Origin: CBDBLK01 sp965215445
Lineage (GTDB): Bacteria > Bdellovibrionota > Bacteriovoracia > Bacteriovoracales > Bacteriovoracaceae
Reading direction: 5' to 3'
Assembly (NCBI GenBank): GCA_965215445.1
Contig: CBDCDT010000002.1
Coordinates: 1,240,001-1,304,000 of the forward strand
Length of the DNA: 64,000 nucleotides
Shown here: positions 1-8,058 of the stretch, piece by piece
Layout: each line of letters starts with the position of its first letter
Position numbering within the stretch: position 1 is the stretch's first letter
Translations under genes and position numbers: made by a program
Notes under the pieces: generated by a model
The model's database searches: none
Told to the model about the DNA's origin: nothing
The model's input: only the letters and a program-made list of their open reading frames with translations

Positions 1-186
1 TATAGCAAAGCTAAAAACTAAAATCGTGTAACCAAAGATGACTAGACTATAATAATTGCTTCCTGTTCTACTTTGTTGTATCGTAGTTACCCATAAAACT
101 AAGGCTACTATTACGCTAGTAATAGCAACAAGTATAAAGTCGTAATTGGTAAATATTTTTTTTATTTTTTCCCTTAATTTATTCAC
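1..186 (-). CDS. Partial membrane protein (N-terminal part)
   Basis: A minus-strand reading frame begins at a GTG at 184-186, just after an in-frame TGA, and runs off the left edge. Its 62 codons give a short basic N-terminus (VNKLREKIKK) and then two strongly hydrophobic stretches (IVALVLWVTT and YYSLVIFGYTILVFSFAI) typical of membrane segments. It lies 125 bp downstream of the 143-residue protein on the same strand, so co-transcription is possible. There is no clear ribosome binding site. The family is not recognised, and the call rests on hydropathy and frame openness only. Confidence 0.45.
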   Translation of the reverse strand, partial: MNKLREKIKKIFTNYDFILVAITSVIVALVLWVTTIQQSRTGSNYYSLVIFGYTILVFSFAI

Positions 187-310
187 TTTGGATTTCGCTA
201 TTAGAAAGTCTCAAAGGACAAAACTAAGCCATAAGGGCAAACCCAACCATATATCCGTAAATTGCGGACGTTTTTTTTGCCTCTTTTTTCATCTAATCCT
301 TCGTTCCATC

Positions 311-742
311 TCACTTGTTTTTTTGCCGTCCTCGGCGTTTAGTAAGGCCCATTTCTTCTCTAATTTCATCTTTGGCAATGAGAAGGCGAAGCCATGCGAT
401 GACTTCATTTGTGCCGTACCTACGAATTACATCATCCAAAAGCGAATCCAGCAAAGACAACTGTTCTTTATTTTTTAAAAGTTTTCTGATTTTAGGAATA
501 TATTTTGGCAAGTCAGTAGGGTTGACATCAATGCCACCAAGAATCAGTTCGGCCATGACGATGGGGCTTTTCCCATAATCTTTCGCGTGTCGTGACCGCT
601 CTCGGTTTTTCTTTTTTTCTGCGGCGTTTTTGGGGGGATATATTTTATCAGAAACACGATACAAGTCTGTTAAAGTCGGATACATCGCTTGCAAAATGCC
701 TTGCAATCCTGCTCTTAGGTTGCTTCTAGTTTTTTCTGCCAT
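311..742 (-). CDS. Hypothetical basic helical protein
   Basis: This 143-residue protein is not recognised. It is lysine- and arginine-rich, especially at residues 43-57 and at the C-terminus (TKRRGRQKNK), and looks mostly helical with no membrane segment or signal peptide. The ATG at 742 is preceded by AGGAAG at normal spacing. The charge suggests nucleic-acid contact, but this is inference. It diverges from the 922 operon and belongs to the accessory region. Confidence 0.6.
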   Translation of the reverse strand: MAEKTRSNLRAGLQGILQAMYPTLTDLYRVSDKIYPPKNAAEKKKNRERSRHAKDYGKSPIVMAELILGGIDVNPTDLPKYIPKIRKLLKNKEQLSLLDSLLDDVIRRYGTNEVIAWLRLLIAKDEIREEMGLTKRRGRQKNK

Positions 743-855
743 GGCGCTTCCTAAAATTTGAAATTCGTTTATTTTACTTTAACGCTTTTATCTCAAAAAT
801 AGCACGAAATTTAGGGCCATCATAACCCTATGATTTTTAAGGTTTTTGTGGCTTG

Positions 856-884
856 TTTACATACTTAAAGTATTTAAATATTAT
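856..884 (+). promoter_or_regulatory. Promoter of the 922-2237 operon
   Basis: A -35 hexamer TTTACA (856-861) and a -10 hexamer TATTAT (879-884) are separated by exactly 17 bp and lie 37 bp before the ATG at 922. The stretch is very AT-rich. This is a sigma-70-type call from sequence only. Confidence 0.55.
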
Positions 885-921
885 TAATATGCTTAACGAG
901 TCTTAACCAGAGAAAGACAAA

Positions 922-1395
922 ATGCATCAAGATGACCCCAATGCCTCAATTCCCGACCTTTACGAGGCCCGCTTTGGTGTTCTCAAGTCTCAAGATGATA
1001 TTCAATTCGGGCTGCCGGGTGTTGTTCGGCTTTTGGGTAAAAGAAAAGAAGACCGCAAAGGCCGTTATTTCATTGAACAAATCTTGGTTAAATTTGCTGA
1101 TGAAATTGAATCAATAAAAGAAATCCCTATTGAAGTAAATTCAATAAACCACGAAAGAACTTATATCGACCACGCCAACCTTATTCTCTACGTTTTATTG
1201 CCCGCAATAAAAGACCATAAAAAAAGAGCATCAATCAGACACGAATACAATAAAGAATACTGTATGGGCATTGACGACCTAAAAACTAGGGCCGCAATTA
1301 CGGCCTATATTGGTTTGCCCTCTCAAGAAAGAAAAATTCTTATAGAGCAAGAAAAAAAGGCCAATTCCAAGCTAAGAGGAAAAGACGAGTTATGA
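922..1395 (+). CDS. Hypothetical protein, methyltransferase operon
   Basis: A soluble 157-residue protein of unknown family with no signal peptide. It has a charged C-terminal helix rich in Lys and Glu (about residues 138-157). A weak AGAGAAAG precedes the ATG. Its TGA stop overlaps the ATG of the methyltransferase in an ATGA junction, so the two are translationally coupled and probably functionally linked. Confidence 0.65.
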   Translation: MHQDDPNASIPDLYEARFGVLKSQDDIQFGLPGVVRLLGKRKEDRKGRYFIEQILVKFADEIESIKEIPIEVNSINHERTYIDHANLILYVLLPAIKDHKKRASIRHEYNKEYCMGIDDLKTRAAITAYIGLPSQERKILIEQEKKANSKLRGKDEL

Positions 1396-2237
1396 AATCA
1401 CCCAAAAAAGAAAATGCTTATACCCTTGACAGTGTTAAAGAATCCGCACGGCTTGAGGCCCAAAACCAAAACCGCAACTACGACCCATCAAGGGAAATCA
1501 CGAAAGATTGCCTTAAACTTAAAGGCGGTGAGAAAATCCTTGATGCGGGTTGTGGCAGTGCTGTTTTAAGCAAACTGGTACTTAGGTACTACCCCGAAAC
1601 CCCTTTGGAAATAGATGCCGTTGATAGTTCCCAACATCAAATAAGCAACCTCAAGCGCGACCTTCCACAAATTCGCTCCCAATTTTCCTCGTCTAAAATT
1701 GAGTGCCACGACTTCGACCTTCGGAAAATCGACAAACCCAGCGGCCATTACGACCTAATTTTATGCCGCTATGTCTATCAGCACATCCCCCAAATTATGG
1801 CCTCGGTTAGTGAAGAACTTTATAGGCTTTTACGGCCAAGTGGTCGCTTGATTTTGGTTGACGTGGACGGCGTTTTTTATGGACTCGATACCGAGGACAA
1901 ATTTCTTAATCATTGCATGACCAAGATTAAAGAAAATTTCCATAACTTTGATGCTTATGTTTGTAAAAAGATACCCAGAATTTTGATTAATTCTGGCCTT
2001 AAAATCGAAGGCATAAATCACGTTTTGGCCAATTTTTACAGCGAAGAAGACCGCAAACATGAGCATCAGCAATGGCGAGGCCGATTTAGTCAACTGCGGC
2101 CATATTTTGAAAAGATTCTGGGGGAGTTTGATTCTGAGAAATTCCAACAAGTCTATTTAAGAGAAATGTTGTCTCCGCTCAATTTTTTCTACTGCAACAA
2201 GTTTACTTTTTTCGCAAGCAAGGCCGCCAAAGCCTGA
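1392..2237 (+). CDS. Class I SAM-dependent methyltransferase
   Basis: This 281-residue protein has the Rossmann-type SAM-binding motif I ILDAGCGSAVLSK at residues 49-61, an acidic residue ending strand 2 (IDAVDSS, 74-80), and the post-motif DLILCRYVYQHI at 121-132, as in class I methyltransferases. The remaining C-terminal half (about 150-281) is not diagnostic and may select the substrate. It is coupled by a 4-bp overlap to the upstream 157-residue gene. The substrate cannot be deduced. Placement beside mobile-type genes fits a modification or metabolite role, but nothing in the sequence decides this. Confidence 0.85.
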   Translation: MKSPKKENAYTLDSVKESARLEAQNQNRNYDPSREITKDCLKLKGGEKILDAGCGSAVLSKLVLRYYPETPLEIDAVDSSQHQISNLKRDLPQIRSQFSSSKIECHDFDLRKIDKPSGHYDLILCRYVYQHIPQIMASVSEELYRLLRPSGRLILVDVDGVFYGLDTEDKFLNHCMTKIKENFHNFDAYVCKKIPRILINSGLKIEGINHVLANFYSEEDRKHEHQQWRGRFSQLRPYFEKILGEFDSEKFQQVYLREMLSPLNFFYCNKFTFFASKAAKA

Positions 2238-2657
2238 AATGATGAAAATGGGCATATAATCCCCTGAGAGAAAATCAAGAGGGCAAAGTGCTTTCTTCTC
2301 CAATTTCCACAGGTTGCGCAGTTTCGTATTTTTTTAAATCGTCAGTTGGTTGGACACGTTTTAGACGCCGATTGGACGACTCACTGGACACTGATTGGAC
2401 GCTTTGACTGCGCCCCTAAATCTTCCCGTTTCTATTTTTTTGCCCTTGTAAAAAGGCAAAAAACAAGGCCTTCTTTTGTCTCTCTGCCCCTACTTCCTGA
2501 AATATCGCCATATCCCCATACAGTCTCAAATTTTCAAAAATTGGTTTTGCTTGAATTGGCCTTTCATTCCAACAAGTTAGAAAGACCTTCATTTTAGGGT
2601 GGGTGTTCGTTAGTCCCGACCGTTTGAACCCCCAAGGTTCTCGAGGGTTTGCGGTTT
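2238..2657. other. Gene-free stretch with phased short repeats
   Basis: No convincing gene is seen between the convergent genes ending at 2237 and 2658. The notable content is a run of five 11-12 bp degenerate repeats at 2350-2406, listed separately. The rest is unremarkable. Confidence 0.6.
2350..2406 (+). repeat. Five 11-12 bp degenerate tandem repeats
   Basis: Successive units read TTGGACACGTT, TTAGACGCCGA, TTGGACGACTCA, CTGGACACTGA and TTGGACGCTTT. Each carries a (T/C)T(G/A)GAC-like core about one helical turn from the next, so all cores face the same side of the helix. Such phasing is typical of iterons or multi-site protein-binding arrays. The neighbouring replication-relaxation-like gene makes an iteron or transfer-origin role conceivable. 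Confidence 0.5.
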
Positions 2658-3413
2658 TCAGGCAAGGGTTAAAATGTCATCCTTGACGCTCCAAAATGGC
2701 AATTTTTCTTGAGAGGTTAAGACATCTTCAAGCTGGGCATAGTAAAACTTTCCCTTTCTCTTTTCTGCACCTCTGGTCATTTCTGCTTGCCACATTTTCT
2801 TTTCAATTGCTTTTGTTCTTGAAATAAAAAGTACAGCAACGACTTTGGAACTGGTGTAATATCTGGACAAAAGTTTGGCATTTCTCTTTTTCGATTTTGG
2901 AGATGCCTCATACTCCAAGGGTAAAAAATAAATCTTGTCTTTGATCTTGAGTTTGACCACGGCATCCGGTCGCAACCATCTGAATGGTTCAAGTTCGGGG
3001 TATTGATCTTCCAATAATCCGCTTCGGATAAGGTTTTCAGAATAGAACTCAAGGACATATTTTTTAAACGTCCTGAACTTTCTTTTTATCTCCAAAACTA
3101 TCAAGTCGTGTTCGATACTGTCGCTTATCAGTTGAACCCGTTTGGCAAGGCCCTCTTCGGCGACGTACTTTCTAAACGCTTTTTTGGTCACAAAGTACAC
3201 CAGTCTATTGCGCCTTTCCCTGTGTATTTGTGCCTCAATAAATCCGGCATCGGACAATTTTTTAAGCCTGTTGTGGACAGTTTTTAAATTGGCGTTGTCG
3301 AAAACATCTTTTTGAATGTCCACAACTGCGGCCGCTTTATTGACAAAAAGATAGCGAAATAAAAACTCGTCTCTTTCATTTATAACTGCACCTCTACGCC
3401 TGTATCTACGCAT
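2658..3413 (-). CDS. Winged-helix replication-relaxation-like protein
   Basis: The N-terminal third (about residues 10-75) reads as a winged helix with alternating helix/turn pattern (VVDIQKDVF, LKTVHNRLKKLSDAGFIEA). The central IEHDLIVLEIKRKF, then RPDAVVKLK and LPLEYEA, match the layout of Replic_Relax proteins: a helix with His-Asp, then a PD...(D/E)xE nuclease-like core. Family members usually sit on plasmids and integrative elements and are thought to act at DNA replication or transfer. A strong GAGGAGG precedes the ATG at 3413. It supports a mobile-element origin for this region. Confidence 0.65.
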   Translation of the reverse strand: MRRYRRRGAVINERDEFLFRYLFVNKAAAVVDIQKDVFDNANLKTVHNRLKKLSDAGFIEAQIHRERRNRLVYFVTKKAFRKYVAEEGLAKRVQLISDSIEHDLIVLEIKRKFRTFKKYVLEFYSENLIRSGLLEDQYPELEPFRWLRPDAVVKLKIKDKIYFLPLEYEASPKSKKRNAKLLSRYYTSSKVVAVLFISRTKAIEKKMWQAEMTRGAEKRKGKFYYAQLEDVLTSQEKLPFWSVKDDILTLA

Positions 3414-3493
3414 TTTTCCTCCTCGTGGTTGTGGGTCTTGCGCCTAAAATTTTGAACGCTTTTTAAGTTTGAAGTTATTTGATTTTTTTAAGT

Positions 3494-3642
3494 GATGGTT
3501 TGTGTTTTGTTGTGGTCTGTTGTGATTCTAAGACTTTGACCTCTCAGCGGCCTTATGACGTGGATTTTAAGAGATGAGGGGAAGAAGTCAGGACTTTGAC
3601 TTGAACAGCCTTTAAAACGAAAATTTGAGCATCTCAGGGGCT
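3494..3642 (+). repeat. Direct repeat A, left flank of cassette
   Basis: About 149 bp, closely related to 7483-7629. Shared blocks in the same order include TTTGTGTTTTGTTG, CTTTGACCTC, CGGCCTT, TTTTAAGAGATGA, GGGAAGA, CTTAAAC/TTGAACAG and CTCAGGGGCT. It ends one base before the stop codon of the Mrr-like gene. It is non-coding. Confidence 0.75.
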
Positions 3643-3643
3643 A

Positions 3644-4306
3644 TTAATCATTCCCATTTTTCTTATCGAGAGAATCCAAAATTGACCATATTCTATCTTT
3701 ATCAAACAACTCTATGAAATAGCCTAGGCGTTTGAGATTGTTAACATAAGTTTGAGCATCATCAGTATAATAAGATGAAGTAAAAAAAAATCCATAATGG
3801 GATTTTTCATGAATAAGAGCACCCATAAAATTTCTGATTTCATTAATACCCACTTTATTTTCTTCAGAGTATCCTTTGCATTGGCATGGAATCGTCAATG
3901 TTATAATTTTAATATCGCTAGAAAGAGGAATTTCTATCTTGGCCATAATGTCAATTCCTCCATCCCCTGATGCAACAGTTAATTTCCCCGTAAAGCCCAT
4001 TTTTTTAAGCAAATCGTTTAAACAAAAATATTCAAAGCTTTCTCCTTTGAGGTTATTTAAATTTAAATACTTTGATGAACTATTTTTTAGTTTTGGGATT
4101 GACGGGGAAGGTCGTAATTTATCAAAAGAGGGAGGCCTTCCTTCAAGAAAAATTTCTTTTTCTTCTTCCTTGTTTTCTAGTGTTTTAGTAGAGATTGGAG
4201 GCGAAAATTGAGCCTTAGTTGAAGAATTTTGAAAACACTCTTCATCTTCATAACTTACACCCTTTTCCACTTCTCCAAATATACTTCTAATCCAATTTTT
4301 CATCAT
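3644..4306 (-). CDS. Mrr-type restriction endonuclease-like protein
   Basis: The C-terminal half carries the Mrr_cat signature: GESFE (about residues 88-92), GDGGIDI (114-120) and CQCKGY (141-146). The expected active site is Asp of GGID plus the Q-x-K pair. The following GFFFTSSYYTDDAQ also fits the family. The N-terminal 80 residues are low-complexity and acidic, possibly a linker or partner-binding region. ATG 4306 is preferred; a TTG at 4315 is possible. The ATG overlaps the TGA of the BrxL-like gene, so it is the last gene of a coupled four-gene operon. Mrr enzymes cut modified or foreign DNA; here the ATPase may control the nuclease (inference). Confidence 0.8.
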   Translation of the reverse strand: MMKNWIRSIFGEVEKGVSYEDEECFQNSSTKAQFSPPISTKTLENKEEEKEIFLEGRPPSFDKLRPSPSIPKLKNSSSKYLNLNNLKGESFEYFCLNDLLKKMGFTGKLTVASGDGGIDIMAKIEIPLSSDIKIITLTIPCQCKGYSEENKVGINEIRNFMGALIHEKSHYGFFFTSSYYTDDAQTYVNNLKRLGYFIELFDKDRIWSILDSLDKKNGND

Positions 4307-5856
4307 TCTTCCCAAGAATCTTGATATTTAATGGGGTTTCGATAATCAATCTCATTTGTATTATTATCATTTGCACCTTCGGAGTAAGAAACCAGTTTTC
4401 TAATATTCTGTCTTGATGAAATTGCATATTTTAGAATGACTTCCAATAGATATTTTGGAGGTTGCTTCATTCCAGAATTTCCTCTTCCTAAAATACTATA
4501 AGTGGGATAAATAAGCATCAATAGTGCTGTACTCATTGATTTTATGGAATGTTTACAACGAGAACTAGCGTTGGATAATTTTAACATAGGCTCATCAAAC
4601 CATTGTTGGAAATCTCTCTTCACTTCCCCTTTTTTGCGTAACTCGTAGAGAAAGCGTCCAAATATGTTTCCTTGTAAAGAAATACCTTTCCAAGGATTTG
4701 CTACTTTTTTAAAATTATGGCCATCTATAAAACCATTTATTCTATCTAAAAATTGAGCACTTCTCATTTCTTTTGGAACATTTGAAAAATACTGTTCTGG
4801 GTCAGTTAAAGTGCTTATCCCTCTAGTATTACCAAAAAATGATACTGAGCATCCTGATTTTCCGGTAAAGTGTGGTTTTGCTTCTGAAATTTGTCCCAAG
4901 GTTGTTTCGTTCATAAATTCAAGAAAAGATGATATTGACTCTTCAAAACTTCTATTATTTCTTCCTTGCTGAATATCGTCGATAGCAATATAATTCATTC
5001 CTATCAAACGACCAGGCTTTTTTGTATTTTGATTATAAAAAAGCCTTGCCCTAGATGTTCCACTGATAGGAATTGCATCAGCGTAGGGGGACTTTCTTAC
5101 AGATGTTGTTTTTCCTGTTCCAGGAGGGCCTAATTCAATCATAAATAAATTATCGTATACATGTGGTATTAGCCTGGATAAATAATTTAAAAAAAGTTGA
5201 TAGCCCTCTTCTGTAGAAAGGTCAAGAGATATTGGATCAATTCCCAACGTAGCCAGTAATATTTGATTCCAGATATGAATTCCTTTTTTAGGTTCTGCTT
5301 CAACAATTTTTAAAAACACGTTATGGACAACAGAAGGTTTAGTAATTTTTGTTTCAACAGGTATAAAATTAATAACTTCAATTATTCCTTCAGTCCTATT
5401 TTCAGGAGGAAGATATACCAATGTTATCACTCCCCATACTGGGCGTTCTAAAATCTCTGGATTTTGATCAATAACTTCTTGTTTAACAATAGAGTTTCTT
5501 CCCAAGCAAGGAAGAGATGCTTCAGATCGTCCTTTGGTTACGTTATTTGTTACCTCTAATTGATCAAATAATTTGTGATTTCTTTCGTTCATAAGAGTAT
5601 TTAAAAAAAATTGTTTTTGAAATTCTTTAGGGCGATATTTCAATATTTTGTCTTCAAGAAGTTTTTTATGGGATTCACTATACTTTTTATCTTTGTTTTC
5701 GTGAGCAAAAAGAAATTCACAAATATGTTGAGGAATATTCCCATCAAAATTATATTTTAAGACTTCTTTTTTATCTATAACCCAATTGCCTCTTCTGCTT
5801 TGGAAATATGTTTTCAAGCACCATTTCCAATCTTTTTGTTTTTTATTCATGGTCAT
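4303..5856 (-). CDS. BrxL-like AAA+ ATPase without Lon domain
   Basis: The 517-residue protein has an ELGPPGTGKT Walker A (P-loop at 243-250), Walker B YIAIDD (289-294), sensor-like FFGNTRG (340-346) and DRINGF (371-376). These sit in the order and context of the BrxL ATPase of BREX systems (HVYDNLFMIELGP, ISGTSRARLFYN). Type I BrxL is near 680 residues with a C-terminal Lon-like domain. Here the chain ends soon after the AAA+ core in a short helical tail, so the Lon part is absent. A GAGGAA lies 7 nt before the ATG at 5856. No other BREX gene (pglX, brxC, pglZ) is visible nearby. It is probably a standalone DNA-acting ring ATPase coupled to the Mrr-like nuclease. Confidence 0.8.
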   Translation of the reverse strand: MTMNKKQKDWKWCLKTYFQSRRGNWVIDKKEVLKYNFDGNIPQHICEFLFAHENKDKKYSESHKKLLEDKILKYRPKEFQKQFFLNTLMNERNHKLFDQLEVTNNVTKGRSEASLPCLGRNSIVKQEVIDQNPEILERPVWGVITLVYLPPENRTEGIIEVINFIPVETKITKPSVVHNVFLKIVEAEPKKGIHIWNQILLATLGIDPISLDLSTEEGYQLFLNYLSRLIPHVYDNLFMIELGPPGTGKTTSVRKSPYADAIPISGTSRARLFYNQNTKKPGRLIGMNYIAIDDIQQGRNNRSFEESISSFLEFMNETTLGQISEAKPHFTGKSGCSVSFFGNTRGISTLTDPEQYFSNVPKEMRSAQFLDRINGFIDGHNFKKVANPWKGISLQGNIFGRFLYELRKKGEVKRDFQQWFDEPMLKLSNASSRCKHSIKSMSTALLMLIYPTYSILGRGNSGMKQPPKYLLEVILKYAISSRQNIRKLVSYSEGANDNNTNEIDYRNPIKYQDSWEE

Positions 5857-5867
5857 TTATCATTTCC

Positions 5868-6350
5868 TCATAAATCTATAGGTTCGATTTCAAAGTCTTC
5901 ATCAGGGCCAGAATTAGCATCAATAAAAGCAATTAAATTTTCAACAACATTTTTTTTCTCTTTAAGTGTTTCCAAATTTTTAAACTTATCTAATTCATTT
6001 CGATAATTATTTGCAATCCAGACATTCTCCGGTTTAAATATCCGCGCAGTATAAAGACCAAGAACTAAAATGCCAATAGCTTTAAATTCATTGTCTTCAA
6101 TATTATCAATAAGGTCAACTAAGTCAGCCCCTTCTAAATCACTTTCCCCATATAGCACTTTACAAAGATACATAGCTAGTTCAATTTGTAAATCATATTT
6201 ATCATTTTCACGATCACGCAATAATCTTTCAATTTCTTCATTTTTCCCTTCCAGTGCAAATTCAATTGCTTTAATGTGATTTTGATAGTCCATAATTAAC
6301 TCTTCTATACTGAAATTATTTTGGTTTTCAAGCGTTAATCCTATTAACAT
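5868..6350 (-). CDS. Acidic protein of unknown function, cassette member
   Basis: About 160 residues, strongly acidic (NEEIERLLRDREND, GESDLEGADLVDLIDNIEDNE, and a C-terminal GPDEDFEIEP). It is probably all helical, with no signal peptide. I do not recognise the family. The ATG at 6350 shares its A with the upstream stop (TGATG), so translation is coupled; a GTG at 6353 is the alternative start. The acidic character suggests a regulator or DNA-mimic-like partner of the ATPase or nuclease, but this is speculation from composition. Confidence 0.65.
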   Translation of the reverse strand: MLIGLTLENQNNFSIEELIMDYQNHIKAIEFALEGKNEEIERLLRDRENDKYDLQIELAMYLCKVLYGESDLEGADLVDLIDNIEDNEFKAIGILVLGLYTARIFKPENVWIANNYRNELDKFKNLETLKEKKNVVENLIAFIDANSGPDEDFEIEPIDL

Positions 6351-7252
6351 CACCTGAAAAACAAAATGGAACGATTATATTCCTCCTGTGATATTTTCCT
6401 ATTTTCCCGTAGCATTTCCAAAAATTTTTTGATTTTTGCTTCTCTTCGAGTTGTTCCTTTTTCTAATCTGCTAATCTTGACTTTTAGCTGGCCTATTATT
6501 TCTTTATCGTTGTTTAATTTCTTTTGCGCTCTACTGTCCTTTACTTTTAATTTGCTTATTACTTTTTTGTTATTGCTTAATGATTTTTGCATTTTGCTAT
6601 TTGTTTTTTCTAGTTCTTTTTTATGATTTTCTCCAGATCGAATTTTTTTTAAAAAGTTGGTAGATTGACGATTTTTTTCTTTTATTGTATTATTTTTAAT
6701 TTGAATTTGCTCATTGAAATATGTTGCACCAAAAAGCAAAGAGGAGAAAAAAAACAATGATGCGATTATTGCTTTTAAAAAAAATCTTTTTTTTAATTGA
6801 GAAATAAAAATATCTTTAGCCGTGATTATTTGTCTAAGTGTATTTGCCTTCTGACTAGCTTGAGAAATAGAAATTTCTTTATCTTTGATTTCGTGTTTTA
6901 ATTTATTTAACTCTTGATTAGCTTGAGAGATCGCAATCTTTTTATTACTAATTGTTTGTTCTAATTCGTTTATTTTTTGATGAAATTGAGAAGCGGAGGC
7001 TTCCTTATCTTTGATTTCTTGTTTGAGTTTACTTATCTCTTGACCAGCTTGAGAGATTGCAATATTTTTATTATTGATTGTTTGTCCTAATTCAGAGATA
7101 TTTTGATGAATTTGAGAAATAAAGTCATCTTTATTCTTAATTATTTGTTTGAGTTCGTTTATCCTTAAGGATGGAATAATTTCATAAATTTTATCAACTA
7201 AATGTTGTTTAGCTTTCTCTATAATTGGAGTTGAGTAATTTTTTTCATCCAT
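6350..7252 (-). CDS. Coiled-coil membrane protein with 21-residue repeats
   Basis: The first gene of the cassette encodes 300 residues. Residues 33-158 are six exact-length 21-residue units (pattern ELxQxIxNKxxxISQxxQxxx), which is three heptads each and implies a long regular coiled coil. A single membrane segment follows (about 159-178, AIIASLFFFSSLLFGATYF), then a second, very basic coiled coil to residue about 285. The layout suggests a membrane-anchored rod with parts on both sides or a hairpin. It may be the sensor or membrane-acting part of the cassette. The ATG at 7252 has no clear ribosome binding site. Confidence 0.75.
   Translation of the reverse strand: MDEKNYSTPIIEKAKQHLVDKIYEIIPSLRINELKQIIKNKDDFISQIHQNISELGQTINNKNIAISQAGQEISKLKQEIKDKEASASQFHQKINELEQTISNKKIAISQANQELNKLKHEIKDKEISISQASQKANTLRQIITAKDIFISQLKKRFFLKAIIASLFFFSSLLFGATYFNEQIQIKNNTIKEKNRQSTNFLKKIRSGENHKKELEKTNSKMQKSLSNNKKVISKLKVKDSRAQKKLNNDKEIIGQLKVKISRLEKGTTRREAKIKKFLEMLRENRKISQEEYNRSILFFR
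6779..7156 (-). repeat. Six 63-bp in-gene tandem repeats
   Basis: The coding repeats of the membrane coiled-coil gene, 6 x 63 bp without indels, specify residues 33-158. Units 2/4 and 3/5 are most alike (for instance NNKNIAISQA and SNKKIAISQA), suggesting growth by duplication of a two-unit block. Confidence 0.75.
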
Positions 7253-7482
7253 AAGGCGTACGGGTTTTGGGAAATGCTGGCATTTCTAAAAATGCTTTGA
7301 ACAAAATACTACTTAGCTATCCACTAACGTATTTACGGAAAAAATTAACTCAAATTAAGAGAATTAAACCCATGACCCAGCTACATGAAAAAATTGCCGA
7401 CGACCGACGTTTTCCCTTTTTTGCTCTCATCACTTTAAAACCTCGTAGCCAAACCTGCCTTATCATTTTTTTACCCTTACGG

Positions 7483-7629
7483 TGATTTGTGTTTTGTTGC
7501 TATCTTTTGTGGTTTTAATGCTTTGACCTCACAACGGCCTTGCGAAACTCGTTTTTAAGAGATGAAGGGAAGAGCCAAGCCTTAGACTTAAACGGCCCTT
7601 AAAGCAAAAATTTAGGCCTCTCAGGGGCT
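7483..7629 (+). repeat. Direct repeat B, right flank of cassette
   Basis: About 147 bp and the counterpart of 3494-3642 in the same orientation, with shared blocks in the same order. A third, partial relative of its first about 50 bp lies at 7808-7860 (TGTTGTGTTTTATTGTTG then TTTGACCTCTCA). Confidence 0.75.
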
Positions 7630-7669
7630 TTAAAAATGCCGTGCCTTCGGCCCTTTTGAGAGCCTTGGG

Positions 7670-7799
7670 AAAAAGTACCCCTTCACTAATGTGCAAAAAC
7701 GTCTACAGGGCGTAACAGGAAGTTTTCAAAATCGACTTCAACTTTCTGAAATTATGGAACTTTTGCGAAGGCTAAACGTAACGGCCATTTTTTCAAGGA
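7670..7799 (+). repeat. Repeat D, copy 1
   Basis: It begins AAAAAGTACCCC, continues TCACTAATGTG and contains AACTTTCTGAAATTATGGAA, all shared with 7859-7990 at a distance of about 189 bp. Non-coding. Confidence 0.7.
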
Positions 7800-7858
7800 A
7801 TAGGGAAGTGTTAGGTGTTGTGTTTTATTGTTGTTGGAACTCAAATTTTTGACCTCTC

Positions 7859-7990
7859 AAAAAAAGTACCCCCTCACTAATATGTAAAAATGTCCACAAT
7901 TTGTGACATTGCTTTTAAAAAAAGCACTTTAACTTTCTGAAATTATGGAATTTTTACGAAGGCCAAATGTGACATGAAAATTTTTTGAGG
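7859..7990 (+). repeat. Repeat D, copy 2
   Basis: The second copy of the 7670-7799 repeat, with the same block order (AAAAAGTACCCC, TCACTAATATG, AACTTTCTGAAATTATGGAA, CGAAGGC) and scattered substitutions. Confidence 0.7.
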
Positions 7991-8032
7991 AAATGAAAAA
8001 GTTGTAACTACCCGAAAATTTGAAAAAAGAGC

Positions 8033-8058
8033 AAAAAAAGCGGCGAGATTTCGCCGCT
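8033..8058 (-). terminator. Intrinsic terminator of the 8078-8350 gene
   Basis: Read on the minus strand, an 8-bp perfect stem (AGCGGCGA/TCGCCGCT) with a 4-nt loop is followed by a run of seven T, starting 20 bp after the stop codon. Confidence 0.85.

Noticed and set aside
2346..2597. 83-codon open frame
   Set aside because: Its first part only translates the phased repeats; no ribosome binding site, low-complexity product, no neighbour relation.
6779..7156. The six 63-bp repeats as a CRISPR array
   Set aside because: Units are contiguous, coding and without spacers. No CRISPR array or cas gene was seen anywhere in the window.
7267..7485. 72-codon open frame before repeat B
   Set aside because: It starts from a non-ATG codon without binding site and ends inside the repeat; no plausible protein features.
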